Assembly: GCA_029931535.1 (NCBI GenBank)
Contig: JAQPZY010001561.1
Location: 1,340,501-1,404,500, forward strand
Source of the DNA: Margaritifera margaritifera
Lineage: Eukaryota > Mollusca > Bivalvia > Unionida > Margaritiferidae
Direction of reading: 5' to 3'
DNA length: 64,000 bases
Part shown: positions 29,370 through 41,720 of the stretch, in pieces
Layout of the letters: the number at the start of each line of letters is the position of its first letter
Numbering within the stretch: position 1 is the first letter of the stretch
Notes under the pieces: model-generated
What the model saw: the letters and a program-made list of their open reading frames with translations, nothing else
The model's database searches: none
What the model was told of the DNA's origin: nothing
Made by a program: the position numbers and the translations under genes

Positions 29370-32010
29370 AAATGAAGAGGTTTGGTATCTGTGTCTGGAC
29401 AAAATCTTGTAGAAAGGCTTATATAAAATTTGTTTTGGATCATAAATACGAAAAAAAGTAAACTTACTGCATTTACAGTTGTCCAACCCACATGCCATTT
29501 TCGCAGTCTATTTGTGTAAAGGTAGCACAGGAAAGAGATCTTGAATACAAATACAACAAAACCACCACCACCGTTACTACCCCCCCCCCAACAAACAAAC
29601 AACCTTTTTTGCTACCATTGGAGAAGGAGTGTCGCATGAAAAATAGTATTGTATCTTGATCACTCACTCAGTTTGGAATAAAGAACATAGTACATACATT
29701 TATTGTCTCATGTCGTCTCTTTCTAGAATGTCACAGCTACATAACTGTGAAATACATCAACAAAGTAAGCTAAAAATAAACTATGCTGTAAATTAGGAAC
29801 TTTCATCCAATGCTATTCAATGATAAACCTCCGTTGATAGATCAGCTAAACTAAGAAAAGATAAACTCTTCTCAATAGTACTTCGGAATTCACTAAAGCA
29901 GCTGTAGTTGTGCAATTACCCCTTTATATCAATAATGTCGTGGGGTGAATTTCGGGCAATGGCCAGCCACTCTTTCTATTTTGCAGAATCATGCATGAAT
30001 TTGGATGAAATTACAAATTTGTAACATTTGCCTAAACATATATTTACTATAACAGAGACATGATAATAACAAGCCATGTCTTTTTAAAGTCTCTTACAAA
30101 CTCTTTTGTTTTAAAAATGTGAGACATTGAAAAGTAAATAAGAAACTGTATTTGCTTTTTGTAACCTTCAAGAACCACGTGTCCAAGATGTGATGCTGCA
30201 AAGTCGATACTGACTTATAAAACTTTCTTTGTCATCTTTAGAAGTTAAGAATTTTTCTTGGCCAATTACAATCAGACGCATAATTTTTCCATATGAATAA
30301 ACATCAAAATGTTTCTTATCCTATGAATATTGGAGGGCGGGGTTATGGGACAAAGCCATTACCTATCCTATGAATATTGGAGGGCGGGGTTATGGGACAA
30401 CGCCATTCCCTATCATATGAATATTGGAGGGCGGGGTTATGGGACAACGCCATTCCCTATCCTATAAATATTGGAGGGCGGATTTATGGGACAACGCCGA
30501 CAACGCCATTCCCTATCCGATGAATATTGGAGGGCGGGGTTATGGGACAAAACCATTCCCTATCCTATAAATATTGGAGGGCGGGGTTATGGGACAACGC
30601 CATTCCCCATCCTATGAATATTGGAGGGCGGGGTTATGGGACAGTGCCATTCCCTATCCTATAAATATTGGAGGGCGGATTTATGGGACAACGCCGACAA
30701 CGCCATTCCCTATCCGATGAATATTGGAGGGCGGGGTTATGGGACAAAGCCATTCCCTATCCTATAAATATTGGAGGGCGGGGTTATGGGACAACGCCAT
30801 TCCCCATCCTATGAATATTGGAGGGCTGGGTTATGGGACAGTGCCATTCCCTATCCTATAAATATTGGAGGGCGGATTTATGGGACAACGCCGACAACGC
30901 CATTCCCTATCCTATGAATATTGGAGGGCGGGGTTATGGGACAAAGCCATTCCCTATCCTATAAATATTGGAGGGCGGGGTTATGGGACAACGCCATTCC
31001 CTATCCTATGAATATTGGAGGGCGGGGTTATGGGACAACGCCATTCCCTATCCTATAAATATTGGAGGGCGGGGTAATGGGACAGCGCCATTCAATATCC
31101 TATGAATATTGGAGAGCGGTGTTATGGGATAGCGCCATTATTAATTGCATTTGCTTACATTACTTGCTAACATTATTTATCTACATACCATATAGTGCAG
31201 CGATACATTTAGCAATATACAAGTTTTCCATGTAGACCTCAACGTATTTCCAAATATAACAGTGAAAAACTGAAATTTAATAACATTAAAATTCTATGTG
31301 ATAAAACATACAATTAAACATGAGCTACAAAACATACATTTGCTGGCAAAAGATTGGAATTATTATTCTACATCTCTTTTGCATGCCCTCATCTAACTAG
31401 TAACACGTAAATAAAGATTAAAGTTAAACCAGATTAAACCTCTCAGAACTATGCACTGGTGGTGAGGCCTGCTAATATAGCCATTGTTGCTTCTTAAATA
31501 AGGGAACGAACAAACTTCAAACACAGTCTAAAGTCACAGGCGAGGGAAACGAATAAACTTGAAACAGTCTAAAGCCACAAACTTCAAAGTCTAATTCACT
31601 GTAGATCATTTACCACAATGACAGTGTTCCATATTAACTCTGGTCAGAACGTTTTAACAGGCGTGAAAACACTTTAGTTTTATTGAAATAAATAGTGTGA
31701 TTATTTAGATAATAAGATAGAGGAGGCAATCGCAACTTTTTTCCGATTGGATATATGTTCAGTATAAGAATATACAACCTAATTATGTGGGTCAATTCTA
31801 CTTTTCTAACGAACACTGTTTCTTTAAACCAGACACTGTAATTTTATATTGCTAAACGTAGGTTATGCCATTAAAATAATTACTTGTGATTCAGGTAACT
31901 GTCATTTTTACATTGAAAGTCCGGAAGCAAATTCAAAAGGGAAGAAACTGTTGAAGCCAGTATTCAGGGGACGAAATATCAATATTTTATATTTTTAAAA
32001 GATCAACACA
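29370..32010 (+). repeat. Dispersed about 2.5-kb repeat, copy B
   Basis: Diverged, colinear counterpart of 13,850-16,310, same orientation (anchors given there). It is interrupted by the 47-bp minisatellite at 30,320-31,137, where copy A has its own unrelated 53-bp array slightly further on. Confidence 0.6.
30320..31137 (+). repeat. 47-bp minisatellite with 197-bp higher-order unit
   Basis: About 17 units with core GAATATTGGAGGGCGGGGTT, ATGGGACA and CGCCATTCCC. Every fourth unit in the centre is a 56-bp variant with GGATTTATGGG and a CGCCGACAACGCC insertion, at 30,481, 30,678 and 30,875, exactly 197 bp apart. Confidence 0.85.
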
Positions 32011-32689
32011 ATTTATTACTACTCACTGAGATCGAAAGTTCTCTCATACTTTTTGAGGTGTTTCAGTTTTAGTCCACCTCTTGTCAACAATTAAAGATAA
32101 CTATACAAGGTTACTTCTTCCATGATCACTGAAGAGATCAGAGAAACAAGTTAGTTTCTAAATGTATCTGATTATATTAGTGGAGATGCCAAATGGATAC
32201 AATATAATATTTCAACTACCTTTCGAAATTAAAATGACCTTGAAATAATTAGTTTGTGAACTTTGGCTTTAGTATGTGACAGTATGTAATAGGTATGTAC
32301 GTTGTCATACATTTTTCATAGTCAAACTAGTCATTTTTTTTTCTTAATTCTTTGAAAAATTGAAATGAAATAAATATTTTTGTTTCAAAAAATATACAGC
32401 GACTATCCTTCTTTACTTTTTCGTATTCATTTTGAGGTGACATCTACATTTTTAAGCAATGAATAGTACCATTTTTAAAAAAAGATTTACTAAGATGTTA
32501 CACACAATCACACCTTACACAAAATATTTGACGGGCCTTTATTGACAATCTTAGACCTCAGCTTTTCATTTACTTTCCTTTCCCATTTTTCTCTCCATGC
32601 ATGGTTGAAATTTACCATTTCTCTATTTGTTTTATCTTTATTCTAATATTGATTATATGTTTATATGCCCATTTTGTATATTATTCACC
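31138..32689. other. Rest of copy B, then no gene seen
   Basis: AT-rich; contains the end of the dispersed repeat to about 32,010 and nothing recognisable after it. Confidence 0.4.
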
Positions 32690-32838
32690 CAGTGGCGTAC
32701 TAAGGGTAAATGGCGTCCGGGGTGACGATGATGGCCCAAAGGGCCAGAATAGGAGGCCAGAATTTTTATCAGCTGTTTTGGCGCCCAAAGACCTGTGGTG
32801 CTCGGGGCAACCCCCCCCCCCCCGTCAGTACGCTACAG
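32690..32838. mobile_element. 149-bp hAT-like MITE with perfect 8-bp TSD
   Basis: Inverted ends CAGTGGCGTACT and AGTACGCTACAG, flanked by TATTCACC at 32682-32689 and 32839-32846. An 8-bp duplication is the signature of hAT transposases. It has no coding capacity and a C-rich run inside. Confidence 0.85.
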
Positions 32839-32892
32839 TATTCACCCATCCATATTCCCATCTATATGTCCGTCCAGCCGTCTGTATATATG

Positions 32893-33146
32893 CAGGCCCG
32901 CCGATGGGGGGGGGGGGCAATTTCCCAGGGGCCAGGATATTTCTAAGGGCCCGTCAACTCATTTTAAAAAAAATCTTTGTAGTAAATATTAGAATCTGTT
33001 CCTTTGCAAGAGTCTAAGTTATGGTAGATTACTACAGGTTTTATATGCAAACTGTATGCGGGTCTTAATATACCAACAAAATTAAATTATTTTTGGGGCC
33101 CATGAATGCTCTGCCCAGGGGCCCGGAATTTCTGTCGGCGGGCCTG
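32893..33146. mobile_element. 254-bp hAT-like MITE, CAGGCCCGCCGA ends
   Basis: Inverted ends CAGGCCCGCCGA and TCGGCGGGCCTG. The flanks TATATATG (32885-32892) and TATGTATG (33147-33154) match at 7 of 8 positions. GC-rich ends, AT-rich centre, no coding. It lies only 54 bp from the other MITE. Confidence 0.75.
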
Positions 33147-33154
33147 TATGTATG

Positions 33155-34917
33155 TACCCATGAACGTATACTTGCATGCATTGTATGCATATGAGTGGAT
33201 ATATTGAATGAATGTACCGAGGTAAATTAGAAACAGATTGATGTCTAATTTATTAATGTCATTATCTAATTGAACGCTGGCTTGGAAAGGCAATTTTGCG
33301 CGCCCAAATTTCAATATAGGAAGGCATGCGAGACAAATATTTGCTCATTGAACTTTGCGTTTACAAGTTTTCTTTGGAGAGACCACACACTATTGCAACT
33401 CAAAAGAAAGCTAACACGCATCCTGGATGAATAACATCAGTCATCACACGTGTTTATTCTGTTTGCTGTCAAGATCGTCTTCATTCTAGCAAAGTGCATG
33501 CTTCTGAAATCGTCGTATATTTGAATGCTTCTTTAATCTATATAAACACGTCTAATACTAAATAAGTACTATTCTCGTGTTGTAAGTTCATAAAAAATAT
33601 TGTAAATTCTTACTCGATTGAATGACATTAATTTCGTAAAATACTTGCAATTTCAAAAGAATGGGACACATATAATAACAACTAATTTTTTTTATTTCTT
33701 TCTTATAACGGAATCATAAGATTAAGAGTAAGGATTTTAATACCATTCTCTCGTGTTTTAAGAATTTTACATGAGTTACTTGTATCTGATATTTTATATA
33801 CATTTTACAGAATTTTAATATCTTTACGTGTTATATTTTATCTTGCATTTAGTTTCACATTTTATGGAAGTTTTTATCATTCTAAATTTTTGTGCAATTC
33901 ATCTTTACATGTTTTAAATTTAAACTTTCATTGTCACTACAGATACACGTTTGTGTTGATGTGCCGTAAAACACTACTATATACATCATTCTAAAACCCG
34001 TCTCCGTGTTACGACAGATGAGTGTGGACGGTAACCCGCCTATGGTCATTATTCGTACACAGTTCTTTACTATGAGGAGAGAAGTTTAACATAAACAAAG
34101 AACTGTTTTCCCTGAAGAAAAGATCAACTCTTTACCCAAGCAAGACATGCAAGTCCGATGTTCAGTATGGCTTACGTCACAAAACTGCACGCGTCATACC
34201 AACTCAAACGCCCAGTATACTGTAAGAATATGCATTTCTTTAGAACATTAAAAAGTATTACAATTTTTCATAAAGAGGATGTAAGAATGAAAATTTTAAA
34301 AAAGTACAGTTGTAGATATTGTAAAGAGAAAACAAATGCTTGTATAATGCCATATATGTACATCAATATATATATCCATGGCCAAATTTGCTTCCATCGA
34401 TAATGACATCGGAATTTTGAATAATGTCGAAAATTCACTAACTGGTGATCTACTTAATTGCAAAACATCAATTTCGGAGACGCAGATATCTAGATTGAAT
34501 TTAGAATGGACTATGTGTCCTCCAAAAGTCATTATCCACAATTTGATTGGTCAATATAGTATCAATTACACTCACTTACGAGTTCCAAATGAATTAGTTT
34601 ACACATAATAAGACAGAGTTTCCTAGCAACAGTTTGCTGTGCAAGACTCTGATTCGTCAGAAGTGGGTTTTATTTGTATTTTTTTATTTACAGATAAATT
34701 AGGAAGACATAAAAATTGGGATAGGTTTGGAATAAAACGAATACAAGCTTAATACATTAAGTAATCGTTGAAAGTCAAATAAGGTTATTATCCTCCTTCA
34801 GCTACATGAGGGGGCATTAATCCTGAGATTATCTTTATTTTTAATTTCGTGAACCAACTGGAGATGACTGACAATCCACGATGTGACGCTGGTTCATTTC
34901 ATATTACACCGACGCTC
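33155..34917. other. No gene seen
   Basis: AT-rich intergenic or intronic sequence; short open frames without domains. Confidence 0.4.
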
Positions 34918-35431
34918 ACAACATTTGAGTTCATGTATGATTTAATAACATTACTGTATGGAAACGTTTGCATGATTACGAGAGTAGAGTTTGAGTTCAT
35001 GTATGATTTAATAACATTACTGTATGGAAACGTTTGCATGATCACGAGAGTAGAGTTTGAGTTCATGTATGATTTAATAACATTACTGCATGGAAACGTT
35101 TGCATGATCACGAGAGTATAATGTATGATTTAATAACATTACTGCATGGAAACGTTTGCATGATCACGAGAGTAGAGTTTGAGTTCATGTATGATTTAAT
35201 AACATTACTGTATGGAAACGTTTGCATGATCACGAGAGTATAATGTATGATTTAATAACATTACTATATGGAAACGTTTGTATTATCACGAGAGTAGAAT
35301 GTATGATTTGATAACATTACTGTATGGATACGTTTGCAAGATCACGAGAGTAGAGTTTGAGTTCATGTATGATTTAATAACATTACTATATGGAAACGTT
35401 TGTATGATCACGAGAGCAGAGTTTGAGTTCT
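34918..35431 (+). repeat. 66-bp minisatellite with 51-bp variants, open in one frame
   Basis: The unit contains GAGTTCATGTATGATTTAAT, AACATTACTGTATGGAAACG and TTTGCATGATCACGAGAGTA. Three 66-bp units (a multiple of three) give an open frame to 35121; 51-bp units lack GAGTTTGAGTTC. The open frame is a by-product of the period, not evidence of a gene. Confidence 0.8.
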
Positions 35432-38201
35432 TTGTTTGAGTTTGAGTTGAATACCTTTCCCTGTTCTTATATTCGTATGTACTCCAGTTGGTATGTACTC
35501 CAGTATTATAGTTTTCTTTACCTGTTGATGCTATTCGTATGTACTCCAGTATTATAGTGTTTTTTTTAAAACTGTTTATAATATTCGTACGTAATCCAGT
35601 ATTATAGTTTTTCTTTGCATGAGATCAGAATTCCTAAGTTGTTAGAAACAAGTAAGTTATCACTATTACATTCTTTAAGGACAAATAAACATTTAGACCA
35701 TAGCACTTGGTTAGTTTGAACATCTGATTAACGCTGATGTCAAAATTATCATTTTCTCTGACTTTCTGCCAATAAGATGCTTTCAAGATCGTTTTATGAT
35801 CTATCACTGTAGCTGATACTGATTTCGTTGTTACCTTAATACATTGACTCCATTTCGTGCTTTAATTAGTTTGAGAAAATGTTACGTCTTTGACGAAACA
35901 GCTTCCTTATTCGTTACTGGAATCGAAACACTATTTCCTTATTGCCGTGTTCAACACATTATCAACGCTATAATAAGAGCAAACATGGACAATGGAATGT
36001 TTTAAGGATATAATTGGCAACATTAACCACTTGTATTGGGTTCATTTCAATTGCCTTTGTCAAACTGGTCTTGTAAACAATCAGCACACGCATAAAAAGA
36101 CGCAATTACACTCATATGTTCCGAAAACGTTGAAGAAATCTTGCAAATATTAGAAAGAAAAACAATGCGAAAATTATATAATGCGACCTGCAAACATTTC
36201 CGGGAAAAATTTATTATAATTACAAAAAGAAAGAGAAATTCGAAGAGAAATACTATTTTACCCATTATGCACATATGCAAATATTATATGTTGCGATTGA
36301 AGAGTCAAGTCTTAAATGCATTTTATATATGCATGCATGTATGCATATATGTATGCATGTATGTCCGTCGGGTCTGTCTGTTATTATATATTAATGCATG
36401 CATGTGTCCGTGGTGTTCGTGTACGTAGAAAGGCATACACTATTTATCACGTAGTTAACCAGATGCAGCTTGGTTTGCCAAGATACGTACGCCGCTTCTT
36501 GCAAATAAGAGGCAGGTTAATTGGTAAAAAAATATTAATGTCTCTTAAATTAATTACTAATCGCTGTGCTGTTTTCCTTGGAATATATAATAAAAACGAA
36601 AAAGAAATATAGATTATAAACAAAACTGTGAACCATAGACATATGCTTTACTTATTGTTAAACGTGTAAATTCTGGAAGTTCTCAGCGATAGTTCTGCAC
36701 GTAACTACAGCGTACGGCGATTTACTGCGAACAAGTTGTGTATCCTGCAATCAAAGTATCGAGGTCCTGGCTGTTGACAGACAGCCGCTGGCTCAGCTTA
36801 TGCCTGATATAGTCCGTTTCAAACAATAACTATAACCGATTGCCAGTCTTTCAAGGGACTCTTTTTAATGTCTGTTTTTTATGTTGAATAATTCAGTTGG
36901 GAACGGATATGATTTAATGTATAGTAATACTATTTTTATTCATCCAAATGTTAAGGAATGCGAGTTTTAAGCCTTTTTCATATGGAAGTCAGCCACTGGT
37001 GTATTTGTAAACATACAGTAACGTTCGTAAGACGTGGGAGCGACAGCCAATTGTTGTAATTGCGTCAGGCAAACTTTCAAAGTGAATCGCCGTTTGCTAT
37101 ATAAAGTAGAATGTATGATACATTTTTGTATAAGATACTTTTGGGTCTCCATTCTTACTGACACAATAAATCTTTAAAACAAGCATATATGTGCTCGCGT
37201 ACCAGCAAATATAATCTAAATTTACATGTAAAGTAAGAATCATTTTAGTAACATATTTAAATATACTTTGTCACACTTTTCTGCAATAAGAAAAAAATAA
37301 GCATTTACCTTGATATGAATATTCTAACTCTGACACAAATCATCACACGTCAAGCTTAAAGAAAGCAGCATTCAAGGAAATATTTGCTGAAAATATGGTT
37401 TATACTCTACTCCGAATGTTCAAACTTTAATTTGAGCGGTATTTAATTGCAACGCATTCAATTTAGTCAGTCGTATTTCAGTATGAGAATAATTCCACGC
37501 CGAGATTTGCTCCTACATTTATCTCCAATTTTGTTTTCACCTTGATTTAACTTATTCTAACTATGATACTAATTATCATATGTGAAGCTCAAAGAAACAG
37601 CACTCAGGAAAATTGTTTTTGCAAATATGGTTTATAATCTACTCCAAATGTCAAACCAAAAGTCACAGAAAGCTAATTCAGTTCCCATAAACCCTAATGT
37701 TAAAGTTTGGCCAAAGTACTATTCTTTCATGGTAAGACTGGCAAAGTACGCTTACATCGTACGAACGATCTATTTAAGGGGAAACTTTTAAAACTACGAA
37801 AACGATATCCTGCGCGACTCATGATTTGAGAAAAATTATCCTGTATGAGCCCACAATAAAGATTCGAACCTGTGAGATCTCGCCATTTACATTCTGAGGT
37901 ACAGCGTCAGGGATGAAGTGAAAATGGTTCTAGGTTCAAGCCTACTGTTGCGTACAACATACCATTTTTTTTCACAGCCCTCTTTATATCTAATATAGAT
38001 AAAACACCTTTACACCTTTAGATTATAAACCATTTAGTAACTATTGCCTTGATTTTGAACATAGTGTGCCAGTAAGCGACGAAAATATTTGGAGGATATA
38101 CTAGTTCCTAAGTATATGTATGACACCTCATGTAAGCTCGGGAACGTAGACTAGGCCCGATGCGCTCTGCTGCATGTCGTAAGAGCGGGCTAATATAGTA
38201 A
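35432..38201. other. Non-coding with several diverged duplications
   Basis: A short direct repeat with ATTCGTATGTACTCCAGTAT lies at 35,475-35,610. A segment at 35,810-36,030 (GATATAATTGGCAACATTAA) matches 38,400-38,600 (GAATATAATTGGAAACATTA). About 37,306-37,425 matches 37,537-37,655 (AAATATGGTTTATA and CTACTCC cores). (ATGC/ATGT) repeats lie near 36,330-36,365. No gene. Confidence 0.45.
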
Positions 38202-38395
38202 GAAGCCGCGGTGGCTGAGTGGTTAGAGTGTCGGATTCGCAACCAAGGGTGTCGGTTCGAATCTTACCATCGAATCAGCACGGATAAGCGACCCTGATGT
38301 GTCTTTGGGCAGGGCACTTTACGCCAATTGCCTCAGCAATAAATAACCTAATTGTGTTGCTGTACAGTAAAATACCAAACCAAACCTTGCTATGA
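38202..38395 (+). mobile_element. tRNA-derived SINE
   Basis: The head holds a Pol III A box (GGTGGCTGAGTGGTTAGAG, 38,210-38,228) and B box (GGTTCGAATCT, 38,254-38,264) at tRNA spacing, then a core GTGTCTTTGGGCAGGGCACT resembling the conserved centre of invertebrate MetaSINE-type elements, and a short tail with ACCAAACCAAACC. The head has too many mismatches for a working tRNA. Confidence 0.75.
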
Positions 38396-41300
38396 CTAAC
38401 TGGTTTAATTGTTACCATAATACGCTGACATTTCCGTTGCGTGCCTAAGTATTAAAAAAAACCCAGCAGATTCGTCATTAGTTACTAATATGAAATTCTC
38501 TTTTTGCATAATAAAACGCATTATCCTCCCTATCATGAGACATTGTGATCAATTAAATGTTTTTTTAGGAATATAATTGGAAACATTAACAACATTCAAC
38601 ATGTTTTCTGCAACCATCTGATTTTATCTCCGAAGCATAAACTACTATTATACGTATTAACGACCACAATTTCATTCTAATGACCTGCATTTGTAAAACA
38701 TCGGGCCAGTATTAGTAAGAATGACAATTTGTTAAACTACCCAGGACGACTCAAATACATATTTGGGGGTAATAAAACCATGCTTTGATTTTGCAACATT
38801 GAAATCCGATAATCACTGATGCTATGCTCTGTAATTTTAGTAATTCTTTCCCCAACAAGATTCCACCACTTAAAACTCTTAGTCAATAAAGTAAATATTA
38901 TAGCCAAATACACAAACAGACAACGGATTGATCCCAGTTGGATAAATATAGTCGCGAGTGTTTGCACATAACGTTACGTAGTTGTGTAATCTCAACCTAC
39001 CCACCCAAGTATTACATCCAGCCTATGAATTCCTTGAAAGAGAGCCTTATTTTTATTCTCCTAACAGCAGGCAAGTTTATTAGTTATACATAGGTCATTG
39101 TTTTTTTGACATGCCAGTGCAAAGTTGCACTTTCCTTTTTTTAGCATGCTTATTTATTTATTTATTTATTTATTTTCTTTGCTTTATAAAGATAGAATGG
39201 GGAGTAGGAAAATCATCAGATATCAATCGTATGATATATATTATCCAGTCAGGTACATTACATTCCTTTAAACAGAAAATGTCCATATGTAAAAAAAAAA
39301 ATAAAATAAAAATAAAAAAAATAATGTCATATGTATTCAAACCTATATTTACTAACTTTAACATTTGTGGCTGTTTTTGGTTAAAGTAAGAGTATTGTAT
39401 TCAGTTCATTATGTACAAGTATCAAATCGAATCATTTGTGATAGGTGGATATAGTCTGTATTGTATTCCCATATCCAGCAAACAAACATTAAAGAATTTT
39501 CTCCTCAAATGAAAGATTATTTTTCAACAGTACGGGTTTAATAGTTCAGTAAAAACAAAATACAAGCCTCGAAACTAAAATAGAGGATTATATGTTTTCC
39601 ATTAGACCTTGCAGAAAAAAGGAAAATACTTCGTTCAGTAATTATCAAAGTTATTTCCTTGAAATTGGATTTTCATTTTACTAAAAAAAAATCGTGACGA
39701 TTGACAAACGACCTTTTGAAGAGGCACTCCCAGACGATTTCTTGTTAAGAAAGGAACTCTTACAACTACATTCCGATCGCGTGACATTTTTAATGAAGAT
39801 CCGTTAAAAAAATAATGAAGAAAAATAAATACACCTGTGGGTCTGTTGATGTTGTTTTTTGTGATCGTAATTTTTATCCCAAAATGACATCACACTTTGA
39901 TTAACATAAAAAGGTGAACAGAAGCAAGAAAAATAGAAAATTTAAAAAGTCATAACTTAGTTTAAAAAAGGTAATGGTTATTGGAAATCTTGTATAAAGG
40001 GGATATAAAAAAAAACTGGAGGGTACAAAATAAGAACTTTTTTAACTATTGAAGAGAAGAAAACGGAGAACACTGGAGTGAATACACGCATAAATATATA
40101 ACGCGAAGATAGCCCAATGATGAAAATGTCAGTATAATTAACAAGAGAAGAGTAAATGCATTGATACGAAACATCAAACCAAATGCAGAGCAATCAAATA
40201 CAGCTAATCGAACTTGTATTTTCCCTAGGCTGAAAAATAATTGTAGAGCCCCTTTAAGTATGTGGTAAAAATCTCATGAAAATTGAACGAAAGACGATGA
40301 AGTAATGAAGAGTATACATATTGTTGGTACAAGCAGTATTGGTGAACAGTTTGACTCCTTACCAACCGCTTCACTGACCCATCACTTGGGACAAAAGCAT
40401 TAGGTAAACATTTGCAGGTCTCTGAGTGATTAGAATGGGAAGCTGGTCAATGAGAACTTGCTATGCGATAGGTAAACATTTCCGCGTATCTGGGTTATTA
40501 TACTGGCAAGCTGATCAATGAGAACTTGCTATGCGATAGTTGATTGATAATAACCGCACAAGGCCGAGAGGTCCATGATACTTATTGTTTATCATTCTTT
40601 TTTGTGTAAAATCAGGCCTCAAAAATAATTATTATTTACATTTCCTTTTAGTGTAAATTCAGAGGTCAATTAATAATTATTGTTTATCTTTCTTTTTAGT
40701 GTAAATTCAGTTCGATTATGTAGCTATATCTAATGAAGTTTTGTAGCACCTTTTGTTCTAGTGAAGTAATAAACAAGCAAATACGGATAAAACATAAATA
40801 TCAGTGCGTTACATTTCGAAGGCGGATGATACATGTAATATATTTTTTGTGCAGATAGATACAAATCACATCAGTGTTAGATACGTTTTGTTGGAGATGT
40901 ATATACATGTCTTCTTATACTTTTTACCCATCTTTTCTTAATGTGCTGTATGCACTAACCTGTACAGTCTAGAGGCATCAGGCATGATGCAGAACACCTC
41001 ACAGCAGACTTGCTGTTCTCCTTATAGCAACATATCTATTAAAATAGCAAGCTTTCCTTCCACTGTGCAAATTTTCCCAGATATACATTTTCACGCTACT
41101 GAAAGCTGCTCAAAAAAGGCAAAAGTGGCAAACAGAATGCTCGAAAATATGAAAAAATAGGTGTAAAAAGGCACATAGATTTCACAGAAAGCTCGGAAAA
41201 GACACATTCGTGCACAGTATCCAACTGTGAGCTACCATTTATATGGGCAAATGATGAATATATTAGAGGGGTAAAATACACTTTATGGGAATATCACACG

Positions 41301-41509
41301 AGTATGATATTGGTTGTATTTTAAACACGGATTTGGAGCTTATGTTATGTTGCGTGGTTATGTCAAAGACAATCAAATAGCTCCAGAGAAATTAATATCC
41401 AGATGAAAATGATTTATCAGAGTCAGAGAAGACGTTGATAAATAATTACAAGGGTACAAAACCAAAGTACCAACGCTAATATGAACATTGAAAAATAAGA
41501 GAAATATGC
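38396..41509. other. No gene; two small duplications
   Basis: Two copies of a segment ending CAATGAGAACTTGCTATGCG lie at about 40,401-40,468 and 40,470-40,539. Three diverged copies of a unit ending TTTTAGTGTAAATTCAG lie at about 40,575-40,712. Otherwise AT-rich and featureless. Confidence 0.4.
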
Positions 41510-41720
41510 AATTTGGTACATATATTTAAAGCTTTAAATACAATTTGGTTGAAACCTGAAAAAAAGAAATTTACAGAGAGTTGACTTGTTTGATAAACAA
41601 TCATGCTTATAACCCTACATAGAGGTGAATACACATGTGAGAAAAAAGACAAGACATAATTTTGAGAAAGGCTCTTTTAAATTGATGAAGAATAGTGTGT
41701 TTGGTAACATATATAGCTAA
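41510..41720 (+). pseudogene. Relic of Maverick-type DNA polymerase B (motif B region)
   Basis: In shifting frames with stops, VHIFKALNTIWLKP near 41,519 and FKLMKNSVFGN near 41,680 match in order and spacing the region before and at motif B of the polymerase in region 1 (VHRALKFRQTCWLKEY and FKLMNNSVFGK). Nothing else of the gene is recognisable. It is an old fragment, probably of the adintovirus-like lineage. Confidence 0.5.

Noticed and set aside
30320..31137. CRISPR-like array
   Set aside because: Units are contiguous with no unique spacers, the setting is animal DNA, and there are no cas genes; it is a minisatellite.
32700..33020. Overlapping proline-rich ORFs
   Set aside because: They arise from the C and G runs inside the two MITEs.
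38202..38275. Functional tRNA gene
   Set aside because: A and B boxes are good, but the acceptor and anticodon stems do not pair well and a SINE core follows.
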